Assembly: GCA_964478055.1 (NCBI GenBank)
Contig: CAYZHV010000043.1
Span: 1 to 21,129, forward strand
Length of the DNA stretch: 21,129 nt
Reading direction: 5' to 3'
From: CAYZHV01 sp964478055
GTDB lineage: Bacteria; Spirochaetota; Spirochaetia; DSM-27196; Alkalispirochaetaceae
Position 1 is the stretch's first letter. Every line of letters starts with the position of its first letter. Made by a program: the position numbers and the translations under genes. The notes below the pieces were generated by a model. That model was not told the DNA's origin, did not search any database, and saw only the letters and a list, made by a program, of their open reading frames with translations. Below, in pieces: positions 14,227 to 21,129 of this stretch.

Positions 14227-15432
14227 GTGGTGAGAAAAGCAGCGTTTCTATTTCTTCTGGTAACGGTACCGCTACTTGGACTTTTCGGCATAGATGTTGA
14301 TCTGACAGTGCCCATTGTCTCTCCGGAGGGCATACTGGAGCAGGCGGCTCTGGCAGCAGGGATCGATTTCGAGCAGGCCATAAGTGGCCCACTGCAGGAC
14401 TTGGCGAACCAAGTCGAAACTGAGATCGAGGGCGACCCGGAGGTGCAGCGTTTCTCCGACATCTCCCTGCTCACAGAGGGGTTTGCCAACGCCGGAGCCG
14501 CGGCCGCCCACCTGGGCACGCCGCGGGCCTTTGCAGATTACCGCTCCTTCGCCTTCGTCCTGGGTACCGGGGTTGCTGCGTCTGCTCCGGGAGTTCATCC
14601 TTCGGTTATCGAGAACGCCGCGAGCGAGATAGAGAGCGAGGGCGATATCTACGTGGGCGCAGCGGTGCAGCCTGTTACCGCCGCCCTGGGCATAAACGTC
14701 AATCGCTGGCTCAGGAAGACGAGGGTCTACGTCAAGTTCGGCTACTTCGATATCCCCTACGGAACAATCGCCGACGAAGTCGCCTTTAACTCTCTCAGCC
14801 TAGGGCTCGGAGCGACCTACCAGCTCGTGGAAACACGGCAGCTTCCTTTAGGATTTCTGCGATGGCGCGGCATCTCCCTCGGCTCGGGGCTGCTCTTTCA
14901 GCGAAATCAGACGGATATTGACATTCAGGTGACAGATGAGGCGTTTACCTCCCAGGCGGTTACCTACGGGGACGTATTCGACAACAGCATCAACTACAAT
15001 GACTTCCCCTTCAGCGCAACGGACGAAATTGGCACGGTTCAGGTAAGCCCATCCCTAACGGCGGCCATTGAATCCCGGACCTACTCCATTCCGCTGGAGG
15101 TCTCAACAGGCTTGCGAATCCTCTGGCTCCTGGATCTGAATGTCGGAGCGGGGATCGATATCGTCTTTGGTAGCTCCGATCTCGAGCTCGGTGCCGGAGC
15201 GGACGTTGAGTTCATCCCCGACCCCCTGGCCGAGAGCTATGTCTCCACTACTCCGGGCTCAGCGAGCTTTAACCTCACCTCCAGCGAGGGCCCCCAGTTC
15301 GCCCGACCCCGGGTAACCGGCGGCGCCGGACTCAACCTCGGCCCGGTAAAGCTCGACGTCCCACTGATGCTCTACTTTGACTCCGAGGGCAATACCCTCA
15401 TGGCCGGGGTTAACCTGGCTATTGTCTGGTAG
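14227..15432 (+). CDS. Outer-membrane beta-barrel protein
   Basis: 401 residues. The start is GTG 14227, with AAGGAG (14214-14219) 7 nt before it; a second GTG follows at once. A Sec signal (VRKAAFLFLLVTVPLLGLFG) leads into a mature chain with alternating hydrophobic/polar strands, many Gly and aromatic residues, and a C-terminal strand ending in an aromatic residue (VNLAIVW), the usual signal for the BAM assembly machinery. A helical, acidic segment of about 70 residues precedes the first strands. The function is unknown: it could be a porin or a surface adhesin. The gap of 72 nt after the chimeric pair holds no clear terminator, so it may be partly co-transcribed and could serve as the outer-membrane door for the symporter substrate, which is only a guess. 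Confidence 0.75.
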   Translation: MVRKAAFLFLLVTVPLLGLFGIDVDLTVPIVSPEGILEQAALAAGIDFEQAISGPLQDLANQVETEIEGDPEVQRFSDISLLTEGFANAGAAAAHLGTPRAFADYRSFAFVLGTGVAASAPGVHPSVIENAASEIESEGDIYVGAAVQPVTAALGINVNRWLRKTRVYVKFGYFDIPYGTIADEVAFNSLSLGLGATYQLVETRQLPLGFLRWRGISLGSGLLFQRNQTDIDIQVTDEAFTSQAVTYGDVFDNSINYNDFPFSATDEIGTVQVSPSLTAAIESRTYSIPLEVSTGLRILWLLDLNVGAGIDIVFGSSDLELGAGADVEFIPDPLAESYVSTTPGSASFNLTSSEGPQFARPRVTGGAGLNLGPVKLDVPLMLYFDSEGNTLMAGVNLAIVW

Positions 15433-15442
15433 ATAGGCCACC

Positions 15443-16717
15443 TTAGGGGAGTCGCAGCTTCTCTCCCAGGGCGGTAATGTCGTTCCCACTGGGCGCCTGG
15501 TAGACTCTAAGCCCGAACTCCGGGACCACCGCCAGGAGATGATCAAAGATATCCGCCTGGATCCTCTCATAGTTCGCCCAGCGGGTATCCTGGCTGAAGA
15601 CGTATATTTCGATAGGGAGTCCGTGGTCCGTGGGCTGGAGCTGCCGAACCAGGAAGGTCATGTCGTCACTAATCAGCGGATGGCGCTGGAGATAGATCTC
15701 CACGTAGGCACGGAAAGTGCCCAGATTCGTCAGCCGCCTGCGGTTGACCACCTCGCTGAGTTCACGAACGTGGTTGCGGTTGTACTCCTCTATTTCTGCG
15801 AGTTTGCTATCGACATACTCCTTGAGGTAGTCAAATTTGCGGTATTTCTGAAGCATTTCTTCGTCTAGAAACCGTACGGTGTTCATGTCCAGGAAGATAG
15901 AGCGCTTTATCCGCCTTCCTCCGGACTCCTGCATGCCACGCCAGTTACGAAAGGATTGGGAAATGAGGGCGTGGGTTGGAATTGTGGTAATCGTTTTGTC
16001 CCAGTTCTGAACTTTCACGGTGTGCAAGGACATGTCGATCACGTCCCCATCAGCGTCGTAGGATGGCATCTCGATCCAATCACCCACCCGAACCATGTCG
16101 TTCCCTGAGAGCTGCACCGTCGCCACAAGACCAAGGATGGAATCCCTGAAAAGAAGCAGTATCACCGCCGTGAGTGCGCCGATTCCGCTCACGATACCCC
16201 AGGGCGACTTGTCCAGAAGTGTGGCGACCACGAAGATCGAGGCGACCACGAATACGAATATCTTGACGAGCTGGCTATAGCTCTTCACCGGGACACTGGA
16301 AAAGCTCGCAAAGCTCCTGGAAATATCCGCAAGAGCATCAAGGAGAGCGTAGAGCGTGGCGGTACCGGCGAGAATCATGTAGGCGATCGTAAGCCGCTGA
16401 ACTGCAGCAGCTAAAGGCGATGCTGCCCCCAGGGCCACAGGGATCAACGCGTAGATAACCACCCCTGGAGCAAGATGGGAGAGGCGGCCGAACACTCGCC
16501 GCTCCACCAGAATGTCATCCCAGGTGTTGCGCGTACGCCGAACAACTTCGGATACGAAACGGAGAATCACCCGTTTTGCCAGAAAGTTGGCGGCGATACT
16601 GAGAAGCCCGAGAATGAGTAGGCTCGCCACGGTTGTAGCGAGCTCCGTCACCCTGAGGGGAAGGCCTGTTTGCGCAAGAGCACTGCTCACCAGGTCGCGG
16701 AGAAAGAGATTTTCCAT
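15443..16717 (-). CDS. Mechanosensitive ion channel, MscS superfamily (YbdG/MscM-like)
   Basis: 424 residues, close to E. coli YbdG (415). Five hydrophobic helices precede the MscS core. The pore-lining helix is about 172-200 (GIVSGIGALTAVILLLFRDS, given to position 193), followed by the beta domain with VRVGDWIEMP and the long insertion plus FRNW characteristic of YbdG-type channels. It opens when membrane tension rises after a drop in external salt and lets solutes out. Last gene of an operon that begins with a betaine carrier, 34 nt past the pseudoprotease gene. The ribosome site before the ATG is weak. The stop is only 10 nt from that of the convergent outer-membrane gene. Confidence 0.9.
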   Translation of the reverse strand: MENLFLRDLVSSALAQTGLPLRVTELATTVASLLILGLLSIAANFLAKRVILRFVSEVVRRTRNTWDDILVERRVFGRLSHLAPGVVIYALIPVALGAASPLAAAVQRLTIAYMILAGTATLYALLDALADISRSFASFSSVPVKSYSQLVKIFVFVVASIFVVATLLDKSPWGIVSGIGALTAVILLLFRDSILGLVATVQLSGNDMVRVGDWIEMPSYDADGDVIDMSLHTVKVQNWDKTITTIPTHALISQSFRNWRGMQESGGRRIKRSIFLDMNTVRFLDEEMLQKYRKFDYLKEYVDSKLAEIEEYNRNHVRELSEVVNRRRLTNLGTFRAYVEIYLQRHPLISDDMTFLVRQLQPTDHGLPIEIYVFSQDTRWANYERIQADIFDHLLAVVPEFGLRVYQAPSGNDITALGEKLRLP

Positions 16718-16751
16718 CGCTCAGAATAGTAGCGGTACGGGAAAAAGGTTT

Positions 16752-17438
16752 CTACTGCGATCCCGGCGGCGCTTGGAGTGCCCTTTCTAACAGTGCGGCG
16801 CCGTACTCGATCGATGTGGCGTAGGAGAGGTCGGAGTTTATGGAAACGCCTCCCTGGGGTGTTTCCCGTCCTTCGAGCTCAACGGGATCGAAGACACCAC
16901 CTACAACACCGATCACCTTTCCCTCGGTGACACTCACCAGCGGTCCGCCCACGTCGCCGTACTGCACCCGTCGGTCAAAGATGATCAGGTTTGTCCCCGC
17001 CCTGGACTGGATTCGACCGGAAAGGATCGACTGTGTGGCAACAACACCGTGAATTCGGTAGTAGCCGAAGGGTACTCCGAGGGACATGAGCATCGCTCCC
17101 CTCGCGTCTTTTTCGGAGGAGCCGATAATGCCCTCGGGCATGTTTATTTCGAGCTCTGGTTTCAACCTGAGCAGCGCTACGTCCCGGGCGGTATCGGAGG
17201 CGACAACTTCCACCGGCACCGGGGCAACCTCCTCTCGGGTTACGGGAACAAAGAGCTCCGAGGCGTCCGGGGGTACCACCCCAAGGTGGTCTCCTTCCAC
17301 CACGTTTCGCGCAGCAGTGAGTAGGTATCCGTCAGGATGCACGAGGAAGGCGCTCCCGAGAAAAGTCACTTCATCGCCGTTCCTGCGCATCACCATCATG
17401 CAGCTTCCCTGGAACCGTTGGCTTACCTGTTCTAACAT
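16752..17438 (-). CDS. Trypsin-fold (HtrA-like) protein, probable pseudoprotease
   Basis: 228 residues, no signal peptide or PDZ domain. The chymotrypsin/HtrA fold is visible: FLGSAFLVHPDGYLLTAA, then the Asp strand SDTARDVALLRL (D86), then GDVGGPLVS and KVIGVVGGV. Two of the three catalytic residues are replaced. The His of TAAH is R44 (with one inserted residue, TAARNVV), and the nucleophile Ser of GNSGGP is V163 (GDVGGP). The fold is intact, so it is likely a binding or scaffold protein in the cytoplasm rather than an enzyme. It lies between the betaine-binding lipoprotein and the mechanosensitive channel and could regulate either. The start ATG at 17438 follows GAGGAG about 10 nt upstream, which overlaps the stop of the gene before it. 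Confidence 0.8.
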   Translation of the reverse strand: MLEQVSQRFQGSCMMVMRRNGDEVTFLGSAFLVHPDGYLLTAARNVVEGDHLGVVPPDASELFVPVTREEVAPVPVEVVASDTARDVALLRLKPELEINMPEGIIGSSEKDARGAMLMSLGVPFGYYRIHGVVATQSILSGRIQSRAGTNLIIFDRRVQYGDVGGPLVSVTEGKVIGVVGGVFDPVELEGRETPQGGVSINSDLSYATSIEYGAALLERALQAPPGSQ

Positions 17439-17451
17439 TCCCCTACACTCC

Positions 17452-18477
17452 TCACTCGATTCCTTCTACCCAGGCGTCGACCGTCTCGGGATGCGAGTCG
17501 AGCCATCGCAACGCCTGCCGGTACGGGTCGTCTTCCTCATCCTCATGTATCCAGCGCATGAGCCTCTCCAGATCTTCAGGAGCGTAGGCGATGCGGCTAA
17601 GAGCTTCCTGGGCATCCGGGGCATACCCCTCGAATCCTTCTCGCACCATCGTGTGCACCGATTCCTCTCCGCCGTAGACGCCTCTCGGATCCTCCAGGAA
17701 GCGCAGGTTGTAGAGCTCGAAGACCCAGTGGGGCCTCCAACCAGTGGCAACGATCCACTCCTCCCGCCGCACAGCCTCACCGATCCGGCGAACCATCCGC
17801 TCCTCGTCAGCCTCGACAAGGTAGTAGAGCCCCGAAAGGCCGTACGCCTCCACGGCTTCTCTGGTTCGCGCCACAACTCCCGCGCCGGACTCAATACCCA
17901 CTATTCGACCATCGAAACGGTCCGCCGTCTCCCGGAGCTCGGGAATGGTGGTAATGGTCACCAACTCCTGTCCCTGCTTGCCGGTGGCACCGGTCTGCCT
18001 TCCCGGCGTTACTGTCGGAACAACGAGCCCGATCTTTGCGCCCTCCAGATTAGGACCGAGGTCGACCAGGTCATCGCCGTACTCCTGGTAGTACCCCTGG
18101 TGTGTGGTCGGCAGCCACGCTCCGGTGAGGATGTCCGCTTCACCTTCGGCGACCTGGGCCCACATCTGCTCCACCGGTACCGGTCGGAGCTGCACCTGGT
18201 AGCCGAGACGTTCCTGCAGAACCGCCTTGAAGAGGTGCGCACTGGCAGTCTCCGAGGACCACTCCGGATAGACAAGCTCGAGGGTTACCTCCGAGCGCTC
18301 CGCCCGTCTCGCCCGAAGCTCCGGGCTTATCTCCGCGCCCTGCTCTCCCCGGGAGCGCGCACAGCCGGCAAGCAAGAGCGCCGTGACCGTAGCCGCCACA
18401 ACTAAAAGCGGAAGCGAGAACGAACGGCCTCTTCTTCTATTTGTCTTTCCATTCGCAGAAGTTCCGAAACTGATCAT
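17452..18477 (-). CDS. Glycine betaine/proline-betaine-type substrate-binding lipoprotein (OpuAC/ProX-like)
   Basis: 341 residues. Basic start, hydrophobic core, then LLLAGC, so Cys39 is lipidated. The OpuAC domain has VTLELVYPEWSSETASAHLF (W73), EADILTGAWLPTTH (W121), IPELRE, and GWRPHW (W247, W251); tryptophans at such positions form the aromatic cage that holds quaternary amines. It should bind betaine-like compatible solutes outside the inner membrane. It starts inside the end of the BCCT gene (ATGA, 4-nt overlap) with AAGGAGG upstream. No ABC permease or ATPase gene is present in the window. It may feed an ABC transporter encoded elsewhere, or work with the BCCT carrier. Confidence 0.9.
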   Translation of the reverse strand: MISFGTSANGKTNRRRGRSFSLPLLVVAATVTALLLAGCARSRGEQGAEISPELRARRAERSEVTLELVYPEWSSETASAHLFKAVLQERLGYQVQLRPVPVEQMWAQVAEGEADILTGAWLPTTHQGYYQEYGDDLVDLGPNLEGAKIGLVVPTVTPGRQTGATGKQGQELVTITTIPELRETADRFDGRIVGIESGAGVVARTREAVEAYGLSGLYYLVEADEERMVRRIGEAVRREEWIVATGWRPHWVFELYNLRFLEDPRGVYGGEESVHTMVREGFEGYAPDAQEALSRIAYAPEDLERLMRWIHEDEEDDPYRQALRWLDSHPETVDAWVEGIE

Positions 18478-20228
18478 TCCTTCCCTCCTTTGAAAAGGTC
18501 CCGCAGCCGCTCCCGGAGCGAACGCTTCTCCTCCGGGGCCTCCGCTTCCGAAGGTCTCCGTTTTGCCGGTTTTCGGGGAATTTTCTTCGTCGGTTTCTTT
18601 GCCTGCTTCGGCTTACCCAGCCAGCTCATGTGTCCGTGCACCAGCTCCGGCTCCGGGTGGCTCCAGGCGGTGCGAAAGACGTGACCATGCTCGTAAGGTG
18701 GCATGGAAAACCCAGGCCCCTCGGTATATGCCGAGAGCCCCTTATAGAGACTGTAAATCATGAAGATTAGCACCAGGGCAAAGGGCAGCCCCGTACTTAT
18801 CGCAGCAGTCTGAAGCGCCACAAGGCCGCCTCCCACCAAGAGGGCCGCCGCTACGGCACCCTCCAGAACCGCCCAGAAGAGACGTTGCAGCTTTGGCGGA
18901 TCCGGATTGCCTCCGGCGGTGATTATGTCGATTACCATGGATCCGGAGTCCGAGGAGGTGACGAAGAACGTGATAATCACCAGCACTGTAAGGATCGAGG
19001 TCACCTCGGTGAGCGGAAAGTTCTCGAAGAGCAGAAAGAGCGCCACAGGTATATTCTCCTGTACCGCCCGGGCTATGCCTCCGGCGCCGACAAGCTCCAC
19101 GTTGAGGGCGCTGTTACCAAAAGTGGTCAACCAGGCAAAGGTTATGAGCGTCGGAACGAAGAGTACCCCGAGAATGAACTCCCGCACCGTCCTACCGTAG
19201 GAAACTCGGGCAATAAACATGCCCACAAAGGGCGACCAGGCAATCCACCAGCCCCAGTAGAATACGGTCCAGCTATGCTGCCAGTTGGAGCTCTCGTAGG
19301 TCTCGTTCCAGGTGGAGAGTTCCGGAAGATACTGAATATAGTGGCCCAGGTTCTCTCCAAAGGCGTTGAGTATGAAGAGCGTGGGCCCCACGATGAGGAC
19401 AAAGAGACAGAGAATAGCCGCCAGGACAAGGTTGATCTCCGAGAGCCGTCGTATACCTGCGCTGAGACCTGCCAGGACAGACCAGGTGGCGAGGGCTGTG
19501 ATACCCGCGATCAGAATCACCTGGATCGTCGAGTTCTGACCAATCCCAAAGAGATGGTCGAGGCCCGCGTTGACCTGCTGCACGCCGAGACCAAGAGAGG
19601 TTGCCACTCCAAAGAGGGTGGCGACGGTGGCGAGGATGTCCACCATATTTCCGATAGGGCCGTGGATCTTCTCCCCGAGAACCGGGTAGAAGACTGAGCG
19701 TATGGAGAGGGGAAGACCCTTGTTAAAGGCGAAAAACGCAAGGGCAAGGCCCACCATGGTGTAAATCGCCCAGGGGTGGAGCCCCCAGTGGAGAAAGGTG
19801 ACATCCATGGCGCGCCGAGCTGCTTCGGCGGTTCCCGGTTCCGCCAGAGGAGAGGAAATGAAGTGAAACATCGGCTCCGCAACGCTGTAGAAAAGCAGAC
19901 CGATGCCCATCCCCGCGCTAAAGAGCATTGCAAACCAGCCCGCCCGGCTGAACTCCGGCTTTGCGTCCGAACCCCCGAGACGTATGTCTCCAAAACGGCT
20001 TACCATCAGGACCAGAACAAAGACCAGAATGATGTTCATGGTCATTATGAAAAACCAGCCCGCTCCGGCGGCTATGTTGCTCTGGATCGTCTCGAAAAGG
20101 TTACCAAGGCTCGCCTGGAAGAGTATCGCCAGGCCCACGGCCCCGATAATGATAATTGCCGAGGTGAAGAACACCCACGGATGAATGTCTACGGCAAACC
20201 AGCTCTCATTCTCTTGGAGATCCGCCAT
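18474..20228 (-). CDS. BCCT-family betaine/choline/carnitine transporter
   Basis: 584 residues with about 12 membrane helices. The family glycine motif is GMGIG at 106-110 (SAGMGIGLLFYSVAEP), the form seen in sodium-coupled betaine carriers such as BetP, and the tryptophan-rich segment WTVFYWGWWIAWSPFVGMF is complete. It should take up glycine betaine or a related solute at high osmolarity. After the last helix a tail of about 90 residues becomes very basic (KQAKKPTKKIPRKPAKRR) and ends in an Arg/Glu amphipathic stretch. In BetP a similar charged C-terminal tail senses osmotic stress, so sensing is a fair inference here. GGAGG at 20233-20237 precedes the ATG by 4 nt. It is the first gene of the osmotic operon; the 188 nt upstream contain TTGAC-like hexamers (20294-20299, 20305-20310) but no convincing -10 match. 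Confidence 0.94.
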   Translation of the reverse strand: MADLQENESWFAVDIHPWVFFTSAIIIIGAVGLAILFQASLGNLFETIQSNIAAGAGWFFIMTMNIILVFVLVLMVSRFGDIRLGGSDAKPEFSRAGWFAMLFSAGMGIGLLFYSVAEPMFHFISSPLAEPGTAEAARRAMDVTFLHWGLHPWAIYTMVGLALAFFAFNKGLPLSIRSVFYPVLGEKIHGPIGNMVDILATVATLFGVATSLGLGVQQVNAGLDHLFGIGQNSTIQVILIAGITALATWSVLAGLSAGIRRLSEINLVLAAILCLFVLIVGPTLFILNAFGENLGHYIQYLPELSTWNETYESSNWQHSWTVFYWGWWIAWSPFVGMFIARVSYGRTVREFILGVLFVPTLITFAWLTTFGNSALNVELVGAGGIARAVQENIPVALFLLFENFPLTEVTSILTVLVIITFFVTSSDSGSMVIDIITAGGNPDPPKLQRLFWAVLEGAVAAALLVGGGLVALQTAAISTGLPFALVLIFMIYSLYKGLSAYTEGPGFSMPPYEHGHVFRTAWSHPEPELVHGHMSWLGKPKQAKKPTKKIPRKPAKRRPSEAEAPEEKRSLRERLRDLFKGGKE

Positions 20229-20416
20229 GTCACCTCCCCTGCTTTCTCGTTTTGTGCACGATCTAACTCAACATGTTTGTTGGTGGAGAGAAACGTCAAG
20301 GCGAGGTCAAAAGCGCCACGCAGTAGTACCTTAGGGCAGAGCTAAAGGGATGTCGCCCGGCGAGGTGTCGAGTCAGCGCGAGGGGGCGCCCGAAGAGGAT
20401 CGAGCGCCCAATGGAG

Positions 20417-20833
20417 CTACTCTTCTACAATAAAGTAGCCCCACATGCCTGCGGCACGGTGGCCCGGGACGCTGCAGTAGTACTCGAATTCCCCTGCCTC
20501 GTCCGCGACGAATTCGACGGTGCTCTCTTCTCCTGCGCTGATAACCGGGGTGTCCACATCAAAGACATCCAAGTCCCAGTCATGGTTACCCCCGGTGTTC
20601 ACAAAGGTGAGCCGCACGGTGGTTCCTTTTGTGACAATGATCTCGGCGGGATAGAAGTCGAGTCTCTGGTTTTCCACGGTGATCTCCACGGTCTCACCGG
20701 CATGACCGGTCCGGTCTACCGATCCCTGCTCCTCGATGTCCGGCGCATTCTGCCCGAGCAGAGCAACTGCTGGCAGAAGAAAGAACATGACCGCAAGTAT
20801 GAGTGTGTATGTCGTTTTTCCTTCCTGTTTCAT
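20417..20833 (-). CDS. Exported cupredoxin (type 1 copper protein)
   Basis: 138 residues: a Sec signal peptide (MKQEGKTTYT, hydrophobic core, cleavage near GQ|NA) and one plastocyanin-like domain. The four type 1 copper ligands are in place: H84 (GGNHDWDL), then C120, H125 and M130 in YYCSVPGHRAAGM. It should carry single electrons in the periplasm or bind copper there. The domain resembles cupredoxins related to cytochrome oxidase subunit II and plastocyanin. No redox partner is encoded nearby. The ATG lies in TTGAAGGTATG, which recurs at the divergent gene. Confidence 0.9.
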   Translation of the reverse strand: MKQEGKTTYTLILAVMFFLLPAVALLGQNAPDIEEQGSVDRTGHAGETVEITVENQRLDFYPAEIIVTKGTTVRLTFVNTGGNHDWDLDVFDVDTPVISAGEESTVEFVADEAGEFEYYCSVPGHRAAGMWGYFIVEE

Positions 20834-21011
20834 ACCTTCAACCTAACGACAGAGACGCCCCGGCATCAAACCGACCACCTTGGCATGTGCCACAAAAAGA
20901 AAAGGAAACCACGGAGCGCCCCTGGGCGGTGGGCCTCGCCGTTGGCCTTAGCTACTAAGCCGCGTGTTGCGGCGATGATGCTCTCCCGATATTCTCGAAC
21001 TTGAAGGTATG
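20831..21011. repeat. Inverted pair of identical 11-base start-codon motifs
   Basis: TTGAAGGTATG occurs at 21001-21011 (plus) and 20831-20841 (minus). In both the final ATG is the likely start codon of the divergent genes. The region between (about 160 nt) holds a short palindrome TGGCA-TG-TGCCA at 20881-20892. Confidence 0.5.
20967..20995 (+). promoter_or_regulatory. Putative promoter of the gene at the right edge
   Basis: TTGCGG (20967-20972), 17 nt, TATTCT (20990-20995). The -10 box ends 13 nt before the ATG at 21009, so the leader would be about 6-7 nt. Confidence 0.35.
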
Positions 21012-21129
21012 CGTTCAATTCCGGTCATTCTTGCCATTCCTCTATTCTCCGCACTTCTCATAACGCTTCCGCCGGTGCAGGATCTGTTCACTCCGTCCCC
21101 GGAAACCCTGGAGCGCCTAATGATCGAGT
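21009..21129 (+). CDS. Exported or membrane protein, partial (3' end outside window)
   Basis: Forty codons are visible to the window edge with no stop. The sequence starts MRSIPVILAIPLFSALLITL, a signal peptide or membrane anchor, then a Pro-rich PPVQDLFTPSPE turning into a polar helix. The predicted promoter and the start motif shared with the cupredoxin gene support the ATG at 21009. Too little is present to name a family. Confidence 0.5.
   Translation, partial: MRSIPVILAIPLFSALLITLPPVQDLFTPSPETLERLMIE

Noticed and set aside
17086..18405. Open frame of 439 codons on the plus strand opposite the pseudoprotease and binding protein
   Set aside because: Antisense shadow; Ser/Arg-rich product crossing two real genes, no ribosome site.
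1..21129. tRNA genes, CRISPR arrays, insertion sequences, phage genes
   Set aside because: I saw no cloverleaf-like tRNA block, spaced direct repeats, transposase or phage domain by eye; a small RNA could still be missed.

Overview
The window is an ordinary-looking, gene-dense stretch of bacterial chromosome, fairly GC-rich. It has tight operons, strong Shine-Dalgarno sites and no tRNA, rRNA, CRISPR or transposase gene that I can see. The mix of genes fits a free-living, salt-exposed Gram-negative bacterium: an outer-membrane beta-barrel, lipoproteins, a chemoreceptor with CheW, glycine betaine uptake by a BCCT carrier, an MscS channel, and a secreted type 1 copper protein. A member of the Spirochaetales is my best guess, but only from general resemblance; no marker gene settles it.

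Layout. 1-2981: the tail of a SAM methyltransferase, then on the minus strand a lipoprotein with YD-like and calcium-loop repeats, a regulator with two tandem XRE helix-turn-helix domains, and a small secreted protein of unknown function. 3048-5991 (plus): cardiolipin synthase, a possible 73-residue small gene, and aspartate-semialdehyde dehydrogenase. 5988-9716 (minus): an operon reading chemoreceptor, cheW, then a soluble PAS/HisKA_2 histidine kinase. A 19-bp mRNA hairpin covers the start of the kinase gene. 9717-9915: a divergent control region with a perfect dyad and four helically phased CGGT sites.

9916-14154 (plus) is the most striking part. A small two-helix membrane protein and a sodium/solute symporter are followed by two overlapping genes that look like reciprocal chimeras. 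The first joins the N-terminal half of a lipoate-ligase-like (LplA fold) protein to the C-terminal catalytic part of an acyl-CoA synthetase. The second joins the N-terminal part of an acyl-CoA synthetase to the C-terminal half of an LplA-like protein. Adding the halves back together gives one full-length enzyme of each kind, so the two products may interlock to rebuild both folds. An outer-membrane beta-barrel gene follows.

15443-20228 (minus) is an osmotic-stress operon: BCCT carrier, lipid-anchored betaine-type binding protein (4-nt overlap), a trypsin-fold protein that has lost its catalytic His and Ser, and a YbdG-type mechanosensitive channel. It pairs solute uptake with a pressure-release valve. 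20417-21129 holds a cupredoxin gene and, divergent from it, the start of another exported protein. Both start codons sit in the same 11-base sequence.
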